DNA of 63,631 bases from Prevotella sp. (lineage in GTDB: Bacteria > Bacteroidota > Bacteroidia > Bacteroidales > Bacteroidaceae). The position numbers and the translations under genes were made by a program. Position 1 is the stretch's first letter, and each line of letters opens with the position of its first letter. The stretch covers positions 1-63,631 of the forward strand of contig JAFZAH010000017.1 in NCBI GenBank assembly GCA_017548275.1. Reading direction: 5' to 3'. Below, in pieces: positions 45,036 through 54,936 of this stretch. The notes under the pieces were generated by a model. The model worked only from the letters and a program-made list of their open reading frames with translations, was not told where the DNA came from and ran no database searches.

Positions 45036-45716
45036 TTATAACTTCTTCAAAAATTCTTTTGTCACATTGAACGAACCCTCTGCCATCCTGTTCCAGAAAT
45101 CGAAATACTGCGAAGCGTCGGTGTCTTTCAACGGGATGTCGCTGATGATACGGAAAGAGATGAACGGCACATGATAAATATGGCAGGTTTGCGCTATCGA
45201 GCAACTCTCCATATCCACAGCCATAGCCTCGGGAAAGTTGGCGAGGATGGACCGCATCTTCTCTTGGGAATCAACAAACCAGTCGCCGCTGACAATAAGA
45301 CCGGCGTGAATGGGTGTGCATGTTATTTCCAATGCCTTGCCAATCAATGCTTCCGGCGACTTAAACCGTGGTGGCATGCCCACCAGTTGACCGTATTGTA
45401 CTTCCTTGCCGCAGTAAGTGTCATGATAGACATATTGGGTGCCAGCTACCACTTCGGTGATGTTGAGTGACACGTCAGCACCGCCGGCCACGCCCGTGGA
45501 GATGACCAAGTCGGGTCCGTAGGAATGTATCATTTCCACGCAACCTACCGCTGAGTTGACTTTTCCAATACCGCATTGTTGCATGATGATCTCATTCTCG
45601 CCGATCATGCCACGCACAAAATCTTTTCCGTGATGCCGTTCCGTGGTACTTTCGTCCAACAATGTGCGCAGTTGGACAAACTCTTTCTCCATCGCAACGA
45701 TAATGCCGATTTTCAT
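45036..45716 (-). CDS. mtnN: 5'-methylthioadenosine/S-adenosylhomocysteine nucleosidase
   Basis: This 226-residue nucleosidase removes adenine from methylthioadenosine and S-adenosylhomocysteine. Catalytic residues of the family are seen: the first Glu in AMEKEF (about 10-13), VDMESCSIAQ (Glu, about 170) and ISDIPLKD (Asp, about 193). The STGVAGG loop is present. It is upstream of luxS, which consumes its product. A TATTTTTG -7 box on the minus strand (45750-45757) lies in the divergent region shared with the YfhO gene. Confidence 0.95.
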   Translation of the reverse strand: MKIGIIVAMEKEFVQLRTLLDESTTERHHGKDFVRGMIGENEIIMQQCGIGKVNSAVGCVEMIHSYGPDLVISTGVAGGADVSLNITEVVAGTQYVYHDTYCGKEVQYGQLVGMPPRFKSPEALIGKALEITCTPIHAGLIVSGDWFVDSQEKMRSILANFPEAMAVDMESCSIAQTCHIYHVPFISFRIISDIPLKDTDASQYFDFWNRMAEGSFNVTKEFLKKL

Positions 45717-45749
45717 TGTAGAGGGTTTTGGGGTGATGGTTTAGTGTTG

Positions 45750-45806
45750 CAAAAATACAACTTTTTTGAGAAATCTCGGCATATCCCGATAAAAAACATT
45801 AACTTT
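45750..45806. promoter_or_regulatory. Divergent -7 boxes for mtnN and the YfhO gene
   Basis: TATTTTTG (minus, 45750-45757) faces mtnN and TAACTTTG (plus, 45799-45806) faces the YfhO gene. Both fit TAnnTTTG; the -33 elements are weak. Confidence 0.5.
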
Positions 45807-45835
45807 GCGGCTAAATAAACATAATCATTGTAATC

Positions 45836-48451
45836 ATGGCTTTGAACAAGACAAAGACAGAACAAAACACACCGTCGAATATCGAGACGGTGGCTACCAA
45901 GAAATTCAGTTTCTCATGGCTTTATGATGTGGCTATTATCGCACTTTTCGCGGTGATTGCGTTCGCTTATTTCTATCCTGCTGACACCGAGGGGCGAATC
46001 CTTTATCGCGAGGATGCGTCGGCCGGTCGGGGCGCCGGGCAGGAGGCGTCGGAATACCTGAAGCAGACGGATGAACGCACACGTTGGACCAATGCCACAT
46101 TCAGCGGTATGCCTACCTATCAAACGGCTCCCTCGTACAAGAGCACCGACAAGTTGCAAACTGCCGTCAAAGCCTATCACCTCTGGATGCCTGAGTATGT
46201 GTGGTATGTCTTTGTCTATCTCTTGGGCTTCTACATCTTGCTGCGCGCCTTCGATTTCCGTCGTGCGTTGGCGGCCTTAGGCTCCATTATATGGGCTTTC
46301 TCATCCTATTTCTTCATCATCATCGCCGCCGGACACATCTGGAAGGTCATGGCGCTGGCATATCTGCCGCCGATGATTGCGGGTGTCGTGCTCGCATACC
46401 GTGGCAAATATTGGTGGGGACTGGCATTGACAGCACTCTTTACCGCCTTTGAAATCAATGCCAACCATGTGCAGATGACCTATTATTATCTGTTCATCAT
46501 CGTGGCGATGGTTATCGCGTTCTTCATCATGGCTGTCCGTCAGAAGAAAATCGCACAATTCATTAAAGCCACAATGGTGTGCATTGTTGGCGCACTGATT
46601 GGTGTGTGCGTCAACCTCTCCAATCTCTATCACACATGGGAATATGCCAAGGAGTCGATGCGCGGAAAGAGCGAATTGGTGAAACCTGCCACCGAAAACC
46701 AGACCTCTTCCGGATTGGAGCGCGACTATATCACCCAATGGAGTTATGGTATCGGTGAGACATGGACATTGCTCATCCCGAACACCAAGGGTGGCGCTTC
46801 CGTGCCCCTCGCCATGAATGAGAAGGCAATGGAGAAAGCGGGCGAATTCCGCGATATCTATGAGCAAAACGCTCAATACTTCCCCCAGTATTGGGGCACA
46901 CAGCCAGGCACTTCCGGACCCGTATATGTGGGTGCCTTTGTCGTCTTCCTCTTTATTCTCGGCCTGTTCATTGTCAAGGGACCGATGAAATGGGCTTTGT
47001 TGGCGGTCACAGTCCTCACCATCCTCTTGTCATGGGGTAAGAACTTCATGGGACTGACCGATTTCTTTATCGACCACTTCCCCATGTATGCCAAGTTCCG
47101 CACGGTGGCGTCAATATTGGTCGTCGCTGAGTTCACCATGCCGCTTTTGGCGATGATGGCGTTAAAGAAGATTGTGGACGAGCCCGATGTGCTGAAGCGC
47201 AAATGGCGTCAGGCATTGGTGGCGTTTGTCCTGACAGGCGGCGCGGCACTGATCTTTGCCGTCGCTCCGGGAATGTTCTTCGATTTCATTTCCAATGAGG
47301 AGGCGACGTTCTATTCGCAGCAAATACCTGGTTTGGCAGAGAATTTGGTCAGCATCCGTCAATCCATCTTCACCGCTGATTGTTGGCGTACACTCGCTAT
47401 CATCCTCATCGGATGTGCCTTCCTCTGGCTCTATATGAAAGGAAAAATCAAGACGTTGTTGATGGTCATCGCACTCGCAGCCCTCTGCTTGATTGACATG
47501 TGGACGGTGAATAAGCGCTATCTTAACGATGAGATGTTCGACCATAAGAGCGAAGTGCGCGATTTGCCGCTTGCCAAATCCGAAGCAGATGAGAACATCC
47601 TGAAAGACAAGTCGCTCGATTATCGTGTGCTCAACTTCTGTGTCAGCACCTTCAATGACAATACCACATCGTTCTACCATAAGAGCATAGGCGGTTATCA
47701 TGCCGCTAAGTTGCAGCGTTACCAAGATCTTATCGACCGTTATATCGCTCCCGAGATGAACTATATCATGCAAGGTTTCGGTCAGGGACAGGTCGAAATA
47801 ACCTCACAAAATGAGAGCGGTGTCCCTGTGGTCCAGTTGGCCAATACAGATAGCATGAAGGTGCTCAATATGCTCAATGCCAAATACTTCATCATGCCGA
47901 TGCAGTATGGCCCCATGGCATTCCAAAACGCTACGGTCATGGGCAACGCATGGTTTGTTGATAAACTTTCGTATGTGAACAATGCCAATGAGGAATTGGA
48001 TGCGTTGGGCAAACTCGACTTGCACAAAGAGGCTGTCGCTGACGTGAAATTCAAAGAAATACTTGGCGAGGCCATACCGCAAGACAGCACTGCCACCGTC
48101 ATGCTCAAGTCTTACGAGCCCAATCGTTTGACGTATCAAACGCAGTCGGAAAAGGGTGGTGTCATCGTCTTGTCGGAAATCTATTATCCGGAGTGGGAGG
48201 CACAGGTTGACGGACAACCTGTAGAGGTAGGACGTGTCAACTACACCCTCCGCGCCCTCCGTGTGCCGGCAGGACAACACGAGATTGTCCTCTCCTTCTT
48301 CCCGAAGTCCGTGGACAAGACCGAGACAGTCGCCCATATCGCTCTCGTCCTGCTCGTCCTGAGTCTTATAGGCGCCATCGTGATGTCGATTCTCAATCGA
48401 AGAAAAACAATCGCATCTGGTTCCTCTACAGAGGGAGAAAGGTGTGAATAG
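45836..48451 (+). CDS. YfhO family large membrane protein
   Basis: This 871-residue protein has an N-terminal membrane helix (about 29-48), a lumenal-type loop with TRWTNATFSGMPTYQ (about 81-95), then about eleven further helices to residue 575, a large extracytoplasmic domain (about 580-830) and a last helix (about 833-855). The layout matches the YfhO group of GT-C-like proteins, which in Gram-positives transfer sugars to lipoteichoic acid. In Bacteroidetes the acceptor is unknown. It precedes fkp on the same strand, so a role in surface glycan glycosylation is plausible. Confidence 0.88.
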   Translation: MALNKTKTEQNTPSNIETVATKKFSFSWLYDVAIIALFAVIAFAYFYPADTEGRILYREDASAGRGAGQEASEYLKQTDERTRWTNATFSGMPTYQTAPSYKSTDKLQTAVKAYHLWMPEYVWYVFVYLLGFYILLRAFDFRRALAALGSIIWAFSSYFFIIIAAGHIWKVMALAYLPPMIAGVVLAYRGKYWWGLALTALFTAFEINANHVQMTYYYLFIIVAMVIAFFIMAVRQKKIAQFIKATMVCIVGALIGVCVNLSNLYHTWEYAKESMRGKSELVKPATENQTSSGLERDYITQWSYGIGETWTLLIPNTKGGASVPLAMNEKAMEKAGEFRDIYEQNAQYFPQYWGTQPGTSGPVYVGAFVVFLFILGLFIVKGPMKWALLAVTVLTILLSWGKNFMGLTDFFIDHFPMYAKFRTVASILVVAEFTMPLLAMMALKKIVDEPDVLKRKWRQALVAFVLTGGAALIFAVAPGMFFDFISNEEATFYSQQIPGLAENLVSIRQSIFTADCWRTLAIILIGCAFLWLYMKGKIKTLLMVIALAALCLIDMWTVNKRYLNDEMFDHKSEVRDLPLAKSEADENILKDKSLDYRVLNFCVSTFNDNTTSFYHKSIGGYHAAKLQRYQDLIDRYIAPEMNYIMQGFGQGQVEITSQNESGVPVVQLANTDSMKVLNMLNAKYFIMPMQYGPMAFQNATVMGNAWFVDKLSYVNNANEELDALGKLDLHKEAVADVKFKEILGEAIPQDSTATVMLKSYEPNRLTYQTQSEKGGVIVLSEIYYPEWEAQVDGQPVEVGRVNYTLRALRVPAGQHEIVLSFFPKSVDKTETVAHIALVLLVLSLIGAIVMSILNRRKTIASGSSTEGERCE

Positions 48452-48562
48452 TATTGTTAAACAATTCCCATTCGTCATTCCACATTAAACATAATCTCTC
48501 CCCTTTTTCTATGAGTGTCCCCCTCCTTGAGAGGGGGCATGGGGGAGACTCCTTCCTTGCCT

Positions 48563-51406
48563 ATGTTCCATCTCCTATCTTTGCCCCCCAATCTTGTGGG
48601 CTGTTTTCACGAGATTACAGGATTAGACCCGCAACATTGGTTCTGCTCCAACGACCCCATAGGCCGCAAACTCGGCAGTGGGGGAGGAACCATCCATCTG
48701 CTTAACGCGTTTGAACAGTCGAAATCTCAGAATTCAAATCTCAAACCTCAAACCTCTAAGAGAATCATCATCCACGCTGGCGGACAATCACGACGTTTGC
48801 CCGCATATGCCCCTTCGGGCAAGATTCTCACACCCATTCCCGTGTTCCGCTGGGAACGGGGACAGCGTTTGTCACAGACTTTGCTCGACATCCCAATGCC
48901 TCTCTATGAGCAAATCATGCAGGCCGCTCCAGACAGTCTGAGGACGATGATTGTCAGTGGCGACGTGTTTATCCGTTCCACAGAGTCCTTGCAACCCGTC
49001 CCTGAGGTTGATGTGGTGTGCTATGGGTTGTGGTTAGGTCCTGAGATTGCCAAAGACCATGGCATCTTCGTCTCCGACCGCCGTTATCCCTACCGCCTGA
49101 AACGCATGATGCAGAAACCTTCGGTTGAGACGTTGGGCGAGTTGCTAAAAGACCATTTCTACCTGACAGATATCGGCATCTGGCTGCTTTCTGACCGCGC
49201 ATTGGCGTTGTTGAGGCAAAAATCTACACGGGCGGGCGAGGTGGTCAATTATGACCTCTATTCCGATTTCGGACGTGCGCTGGGCGATGACCCGGAGATT
49301 TCCGACCCCGACCTGGCTTCGCTCAAGGTGGCGATACTGCCGTTGCCCGGTGGCGAGTTCTATCATTTCGGTACCACACACGAGATTATCTCATCGATAC
49401 TGGCGGTGCAGAATCTGGTCAACGACCAGCGCCGCATCATCCATCGTTCACGCAAACCTCATCCCTCGATGTTCATACAAAATTCGGAGATGTGGCTTAA
49501 ACCTACGGGCGACAACCAATATCTCTGGATAGAGAATTGTTGCATCAGCGAACAATGGTCTTTGGCCGACCATCATGTTATTACGGGAGTTCCTGAGAAT
49601 GCGTGGAAGATAGAGTTGCGTTCAGGTCAGTGCATTGATATCGTGCCCATCGGCGAGTCGCAGTATGTGGTGCGTCCCTATGGTTATGATGACCGTTTCC
49701 GCGGTGCTGTCAACGACCCGCAGACATTGTTCATCGGCCAGTCTTTCGTGAAATGGGTGGAAGAACGTCGCATCAGCCTTGACGAGGTCGAGGGCGGTGA
49801 TGATTTGCAGTCGGCGCGCATCTTTCCCGTGGTCGATAATGTCCACGATGCGGGATTGGTGCTTCGGTGGATGCTCAACGAACCCGAACAGGACGGCGGA
49901 CGGATGCTTTGGCGTATGTCGCGCCGCATGAGTGCCGACGAGATTTCGGCTGAGGCCAACCTGATGAGGCTCGAGGCGCAACGATGCGAGAACCGTGCCA
50001 AAGCATGGCCGTTCATCGCAAAGAACTATCGTCACAGTGTATTCTACCAACTTGATTTGGAGAATGCCGCACAAGAATTTGCTGCTAATAACATTGCTGT
50101 GCCTTCTCCGCTGAGCGAAGACGACCCGTTGCTCACACGGATACACGATGCCATGTTCCGCTCGGAATTGCTAAGGGCGAAAGAGAAAAACGAACTGGCT
50201 GCCGAAGAGTCGGGTAGGGCCTTCGAACTGTTGCGGAAGGGATTGACCACTGTGGCGTTGGCTGACAAGCAATCGCCCCGTATGTCGGTCTATGATGACC
50301 AGATAGTGTGGGGACGCAGTCCTGTGCGCATCGATATCGCCGGAGGGTGGACAGACACCCCGCCTTATTGCCTGATGGAGGGTGGAACGGTCATTAATTT
50401 GGCCATTGAAATCAATGGACAACAGCCCATTCAGGCGTATGTGAAACCTTGCCGTGAATATCATATCATTCTCCGCAGCATCGATCTGGGGGCTGTTGAA
50501 ACCATTACTACATATGCGCAACTGGCTGATTTCCACCATGTGGGCAGTCCTTTCTCCATACCCAAGGCAGCGCTCGTGTTGGCGGGATTCCAACCTGACT
50601 TTTCCGTGGAGCGCTATGACTCGCTCGAAGACCAATTGCGCGCTTTTGGATGTGGCATTGAGGTGACACTCCTCTCTGCCATACCCGCTGGCAGCGGATT
50701 GGGCACGAGCAGCATCCTGGCTGCCACTGTGTTGGGTGCGCTGAATGATTTTTGCGGACTGATGTGGGATAAAAACGAGATAGGTCACCGAACGCTTGTG
50801 CTTGAGCAGTTGCTCACCACGGGCGGAGGATGGCAAGACCAATTCGGTGGTTCGTTGCAGGGTGTCAAACTGTTGCAGACACAGAGGGGTTTTGACCAAA
50901 ATCCCGTGGTTCGTTGGTTGCCCGATGAATTGTTCACACAGCCAGATTATCGTGCTTGCCATCTGCTCTATTATACCGGCATCACGCGCACGGCCAAGAC
51001 CATCCTCGCTGAGATTGTCAGAAGGATGTTCCTCAACCAGCATGATGAACTGGCTCTGCTGCGTGAGATGAAGTCGCACACGATGGAGATGTATGAGGCC
51101 ATCCAACGTAACGATTTCAATGCCATGGGACGGCTTGTGCGTCGCACATGGACACAAAACCAAGCACTGGACAGCGGTACCAACCCGACAGAGGTGGAGC
51201 GGCTTACCACACTCATCGATGACCTATGCCTCGGTTATAAGTTGCCCGGTGCAGGCGGCGGCGGATACCTCTATATGATAGCCAAAGACTCGCAAGCGGC
51301 GGCTCGCGTACGCCAGATTCTCTCCGCTGACCCGCATCGGAATCCCAATGCTCGGTTTGTAGATATGGCGCTGTCTGTCAGTGGATTACAAATAAGCAGA
51401 AGTTGA
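48563..51406 (+). CDS. fkp: Bifunctional fucokinase / GDP-fucose pyrophosphorylase
   Basis: Fkp converts L-fucose to fucose-1-phosphate and then GDP-fucose, for fucosylating capsule and surface glycoproteins. The start at 48563 (MFHLLSLPPNLVGCFHEI) aligns with the B. fragilis protein; the frame upstream (from a GTG at 48515) is a G-rich repeat. The N-terminal pyrophosphorylase has HAGGQSRRLPAYAPSGK; the C-terminal GHMP kinase has GRSPVRIDIAGGWTDTPPY, PAGSGLGTSSILAATV and LPGAGGGGYLYM. Between residues about 55 and 70 the sequence EQSKSQNSNLKPQTSKR is encoded by an AATCTCAAACC-type word repeat, replacing the usual linker. The expected length is kept. Confidence 0.96.
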   Translation: MFHLLSLPPNLVGCFHEITGLDPQHWFCSNDPIGRKLGSGGGTIHLLNAFEQSKSQNSNLKPQTSKRIIIHAGGQSRRLPAYAPSGKILTPIPVFRWERGQRLSQTLLDIPMPLYEQIMQAAPDSLRTMIVSGDVFIRSTESLQPVPEVDVVCYGLWLGPEIAKDHGIFVSDRRYPYRLKRMMQKPSVETLGELLKDHFYLTDIGIWLLSDRALALLRQKSTRAGEVVNYDLYSDFGRALGDDPEISDPDLASLKVAILPLPGGEFYHFGTTHEIISSILAVQNLVNDQRRIIHRSRKPHPSMFIQNSEMWLKPTGDNQYLWIENCCISEQWSLADHHVITGVPENAWKIELRSGQCIDIVPIGESQYVVRPYGYDDRFRGAVNDPQTLFIGQSFVKWVEERRISLDEVEGGDDLQSARIFPVVDNVHDAGLVLRWMLNEPEQDGGRMLWRMSRRMSADEISAEANLMRLEAQRCENRAKAWPFIAKNYRHSVFYQLDLENAAQEFAANNIAVPSPLSEDDPLLTRIHDAMFRSELLRAKEKNELAAEESGRAFELLRKGLTTVALADKQSPRMSVYDDQIVWGRSPVRIDIAGGWTDTPPYCLMEGGTVINLAIEINGQQPIQAYVKPCREYHIILRSIDLGAVETITTYAQLADFHHVGSPFSIPKAALVLAGFQPDFSVERYDSLEDQLRAFGCGIEVTLLSAIPAGSGLGTSSILAATVLGALNDFCGLMWDKNEIGHRTLVLEQLLTTGGGWQDQFGGSLQGVKLLQTQRGFDQNPVVRWLPDELFTQPDYRACHLLYYTGITRTAKTILAEIVRRMFLNQHDELALLREMKSHTMEMYEAIQRNDFNAMGRLVRRTWTQNQALDSGTNPTEVERLTTLIDDLCLGYKLPGAGGGGYLYMIAKDSQAAARVRQILSADPHRNPNARFVDMALSVSGLQISRS
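48727..48762. repeat. CTCAAACC word repeat inside fkp
   Basis: AATTCAAATCTCAAACCTCAAACCTC-type words, the same family as at 61356-61445, lie in frame within fkp and encode its interdomain linker. Confidence 0.75.
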
Positions 51407-51410
51407 TGAT

Positions 51411-52268
51411 ATGATGCATTGGAATACCCCTGTCAATATAGAAAAGCCCGGTTTCTTTATCCAACCATGCGAGGAAATCCTGTTTGTCGGCTCATGCTTT
51501 GCCGACAATATGGCGCGGTGCATGGGCGAAGACAAGTTCCGTGTCACGGTCAATCCTTTTGGCACGATGTACAACCCCGCCAGTGTGCTGCACACCATCG
51601 AGCGTTTGCAGACAGTGTCACGGGTAGCGTTTATCACGCTCGGCACCAACCGTGTATATGTGCTGAAAGAGACGGGCGAGATTGTCGATAATTGCCAAAA
51701 ACGTCCCGCACGGCTCTTCGACGAACGTGAGTTGACGGTCGATGGGTGCGTTGACTATTTGCGGCGGTGTGTAGAGGCGTTACGACTGCGACGCCCCGAA
51801 GTGCATGTCGTCTTCACTGTCAGCCCCATCCGATATGCCAAATACGGTTTCCATGGCAGCCAACTCTCCAAAGCCACCTTGTTGCTCGCCATTCAGAAAG
51901 TTTTATCAATTCACAATTCACAATTAGGCAATTCACAATTAAAATCCCCCTCTTTTGGAGAGTGTACGGGAACTGTTTCTTATTTCCCCGCCTACGAAAT
52001 AGTTCTTGACGAGTTGCGCGACTACCGTTTCTATGCCCCTGATATGATTCATCCTTCCGAACAGGCGGTGGACTATATCTACCAACGCCTTGCCGATACC
52101 TTTTTCAGCGATGATACAAAACAGTTTCTTTCAGAGTGGCAACCTCTGAAAGAAGCCCTTAATCACCATCCTTTCCATCCGGAATCAGCGGAATATCAAT
52201 CATTTATGAAAAAGAGGCAAGAACGCTTGGAGTCCTTAAAAGAAAAATATCCTGGTTTGGAGACTTAA
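51411..52268 (+). CDS. GSCFA domain-containing protein
   Basis: This 285-residue protein carries the family signature FVGSCFADNM (about 26-35, the probable nucleophile region), VNPFGTMYNPASV and the C-terminal DELRDYRFYAPDMIHPSEQAVDY (Asp-x-x-His), giving an SGNH-hydrolase-like fold. It is common in Bacteroidetes, often near fkp and cell-wall genes; its substrate is unknown. It lies 4 nt after fkp. Residues about 166-185 (SIHNSQLGNSQLKSPSFGEC) interrupt the conserved core; they derive from an AATTCACAATT-type word repeat and a CCCCTCTTTTGGAG repeat, apparently inserted in frame. Confidence 0.9.
   Translation: MMHWNTPVNIEKPGFFIQPCEEILFVGSCFADNMARCMGEDKFRVTVNPFGTMYNPASVLHTIERLQTVSRVAFITLGTNRVYVLKETGEIVDNCQKRPARLFDERELTVDGCVDYLRRCVEALRLRRPEVHVVFTVSPIRYAKYGFHGSQLSKATLLLAIQKVLSIHNSQLGNSQLKSPSFGECTGTVSYFPAYEIVLDELRDYRFYAPDMIHPSEQAVDYIYQRLADTFFSDDTKQFLSEWQPLKEALNHHPFHPESAEYQSFMKKRQERLESLKEKYPGLET
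51907..51975. repeat. Composite repeat inserted in the GSCFA gene
   Basis: CAATTCACAATTCACAATT-type words (51907-51942) are followed by a degraded CCCCTC...GGAG palindrome (51946-51972). Both are otherwise intergenic families in this window. Confidence 0.7.
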
Positions 52269-52283
52269 ATTTCTCGGTGATTG

Positions 52284-52314
52284 TTGGTTATAACAACGAA
52301 AAAATGTAATTTTG
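52284..52314 (+). promoter_or_regulatory. Promoter of murF-alr
   Basis: TTG (52284-52286), 20 nt, TAATTTTG (52307-52314): a full Bacteroidetes-type promoter with a short leader before the start codon at 52337. Confidence 0.7.
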
Positions 52315-52336
52315 CACCTAATAAACTTTCATTGTT

Positions 52337-54811
52337 ATGACCTACTCAATTGAGAAAATCACAACGCTCATCGGAGCGCATAGATATGGTTGCCGCGAGG
52401 CGCAGATAGGGTGGATTCTGACCGACAGCCGGTCGCTTTGTTTTCCCGAGGAGACCCTCTTTTTCGCACTGAAAACAGAGCGCAACGACGGTGCGCGTTA
52501 CATCGATGATTTATATCATAGAGGGGTGCGCAGTTTTGTTGTCACCGCATTGCCTGAGAATTACGATACACGTTATCCAGACGCCAATTTCCTCAAAACG
52601 GCCGACACGCTCATCGCCCTGCAACGGCTGGCTGAGCGTCATCGCGACAGTTTCGACATCCCCGTGGTAGGTATCACCGGCAGTAACGGAAAAACCATTG
52701 TCAAAGAGTGGCTCTATCAGTTGTTGTCCAATGATATGGTGGTCACACGTTCACCGAAGAGTTACAACTCTCAGGTAGGCGTGCCCTTGTCCGTCTGGCT
52801 GTTGCATGAGCAGAGTCAGGTCGGGCTGTTCGAGGCAGGCATCAGTATGCCGGGCGAGATGGACCGTTTGCGCAGCATTATCCAACCCACCATTGGTGTG
52901 CTTACATCGTTGGGCATGGCTCATCAAGAGAATTTTGGGTCGATGGAACAGAAATGCCGTGAGAAACTGCGCCTCTTCCACGATACACGCACCATCATCT
53001 ATTGTGCCGACGACGAACTGGTCAGCGGTGTCATCAACAGTTATGACTATAAGGGCAAAAAACTGTCATGGTCAACGAAAGACTCCTCTGCGTCGCTTTA
53101 TTTCAACCGGGTGGAGAAGTATGATGTGTTTACCCTCGTGGAATGGACTACCAAAGACGAATGCGGGTCATATCGCTTGCCCTTCATCGACGATGCCTCG
53201 GTCATGAACTCTATGACATGCACAGCCGTGGCGTTGGAGTTGGGATTGTCGGCTGAGACATTGGAACAGCGTATGCCCATGCTCGAACCGGTTGCCATGC
53301 GGTTGGAGGTGAAAGAAGGCCAAAACGGTTGTACGCTTATTAATGACTCTTACAACTCTGACATCAACTCGCTCGACATCGCACTCGATTTCATGAACCG
53401 GCGTCCCGACCATCAGGGGCGTCGTCGCACGCTCATCCTCAGCGATATTTACCAGAGCGGCATATCACATGACCTGCTCTACCGCGAAGTATCGAAGTTG
53501 GCGGTGAACCGTGGCGTGGAGAAATTGATTGGCATCGGACCAGACATCTCCGCACAGGCTGATGCGATGGAGGTGAAAGAGAAGTATTTCTTCCCCTCAT
53601 GCGAGGCGTTCATCTTGTCCGACGTGTTTGCCAGTCTGCGCCATGAAGTGATTCTGCTCAAAGGGGCACGACATTTTAACTTTGACCGCCTCACAGAACT
53701 GCTGGTGGAGAAAGTGCATGAGACAATTCTCGAAGTGAATCTCAATGCCATGGTGGCAAATCTCAACTATTTCCGCTCATACCTGAAACCCGACACAAAA
53801 CTTGTGTGCATGATCAAGGCCGAGGGATATGGTGCCGGTGCGGTGGAGATAGCCAAGACGTTGCAAGACCATCAGGTGGATTACATGGCTGTGGCGGTGG
53901 CCGACGAGGGCGTCACGCTGCGGCAGAATGGCATCACGGGCAACATCATGGTGATGAATCCCGAACTGACCTCGTTTAAGATGCTGTTCGATTATGACCT
54001 GGAGCCGGAGGTGTATAACTTCCGTTTGCTCGACGCATTGGTTCGCGCTGCCCAAAAAGAGGGTATCACCGACTATCCGGTTCATATCAAACTCGACACG
54101 GGCATGCACCGCCTCGGGTTTGACCCGGTGAAGGACATCGACGAACTCATTGCCCGCTTAAAAGCCCAGAATGCAATCATTCCCCGTTCGGTGTTCTCTC
54201 ATTTCGTCGGTTCCGACAGCGATGATTTCGACCGTTTCTCACAGCATCAGTTCGACCTGTTCTGTACCGCTTCGGAGCGCTTGCAGGCAGCCTTCCCCCA
54301 TAAGATTCTGCGACATATCGACAACAGCGCGGGCATCGTTCACTTCCCTGAGCGTCAATTGGATATGTGTCGGTTGGGCCTCGGACTTTATGGCATTGAC
54401 AGCCGTGATAATCATATCATCAATAATGTGTCAACGCTCAAAACCACCATCCTGCAGTTGCGCCGTGTGCCGAAAGAGGATACCGTGGGATACAGCCGCA
54501 AAGGCGTCCTCACACGCGACAGTGTTATTGCCGCTATTCCCATAGGTTATGCCGACGGACTTGACCGCCATTTAGGACGAGGCAACGGTTATTGTCTGGT
54601 CAACGGTCAGAAGGCGCCTTATGTGGGTAATATATGCATGGATGTGGCGATGATTGACGTCACAGACATTTCTTGTCAGGAGGGCGATACCGTCGAAATC
54701 TTCGGCGATAATCTCCCCGTCACAGTTCTCTCCGATATTCTCGAAACCATCCCCTACGAAATCCTCACCTCCGTGAGCAGCCGCGTGAAAAGGGTGTACT
54801 ACCAAGATTGA
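52337..54811 (+). CDS. Bifunctional MurF ligase / alanine racemase
   Basis: This 824-residue fusion combines UDP-MurNAc-tripeptide:D-Ala-D-Ala ligase with PLP-dependent alanine racemase, so D-Ala supply and use in peptidoglycan synthesis are coupled. MurF part (1-455): GITGSNGKTIVKEWLYQLL (ATP loop, about 113-131), YNSQVGVPLSVW and NDSYNSDINSLD. Racemase part (about 460-824): VNLNAMVANLNYFR, CMIKAEGYGAGA (PLP lysine), and SRKGVLTRDSVIAAIPIGYADG with YVGNICMDVAMIDV. The fused form is usual in Bacteroidetes. Length and motifs are intact. Confidence 0.95.
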   Translation: MTYSIEKITTLIGAHRYGCREAQIGWILTDSRSLCFPEETLFFALKTERNDGARYIDDLYHRGVRSFVVTALPENYDTRYPDANFLKTADTLIALQRLAERHRDSFDIPVVGITGSNGKTIVKEWLYQLLSNDMVVTRSPKSYNSQVGVPLSVWLLHEQSQVGLFEAGISMPGEMDRLRSIIQPTIGVLTSLGMAHQENFGSMEQKCREKLRLFHDTRTIIYCADDELVSGVINSYDYKGKKLSWSTKDSSASLYFNRVEKYDVFTLVEWTTKDECGSYRLPFIDDASVMNSMTCTAVALELGLSAETLEQRMPMLEPVAMRLEVKEGQNGCTLINDSYNSDINSLDIALDFMNRRPDHQGRRRTLILSDIYQSGISHDLLYREVSKLAVNRGVEKLIGIGPDISAQADAMEVKEKYFFPSCEAFILSDVFASLRHEVILLKGARHFNFDRLTELLVEKVHETILEVNLNAMVANLNYFRSYLKPDTKLVCMIKAEGYGAGAVEIAKTLQDHQVDYMAVAVADEGVTLRQNGITGNIMVMNPELTSFKMLFDYDLEPEVYNFRLLDALVRAAQKEGITDYPVHIKLDTGMHRLGFDPVKDIDELIARLKAQNAIIPRSVFSHFVGSDSDDFDRFSQHQFDLFCTASERLQAAFPHKILRHIDNSAGIVHFPERQLDMCRLGLGLYGIDSRDNHIINNVSTLKTTILQLRRVPKEDTVGYSRKGVLTRDSVIAAIPIGYADGLDRHLGRGNGYCLVNGQKAPYVGNICMDVAMIDVTDISCQEGDTVEIFGDNLPVTVLSDILETIPYEILTSVSSRVKRVYYQD

Positions 54812-54862
54812 AGATTCGTAATGTGGGCTCTTTTCAAACCATTTTTGACATTTTTCGTTTCT

Positions 54863-54897
54863 TTTGTGGGTATTTACCTCAAAAAGCATTACTTTTG
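54863..54897 (+). promoter_or_regulatory. Promoter of the MFS transporter gene
   Basis: TACTTTTG (54890-54897) fits the -7 box; a TTTG at 54863-54866 lies 23 nt upstream, slightly long for the class. Confidence 0.5.
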
Positions 54898-54936
54898 CAG
54901 AATATAAACTAATACATCAAAAAAATATTATTTAAA

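Noticed and set aside
48515-48562. GTG-initiated N-terminal extension of Fkp
   Set aside because: The extra 16 residues are encoded by a G-rich repeat and have no counterpart in Bacteroides Fkp, while MFHLLSLPPNLV aligns well.
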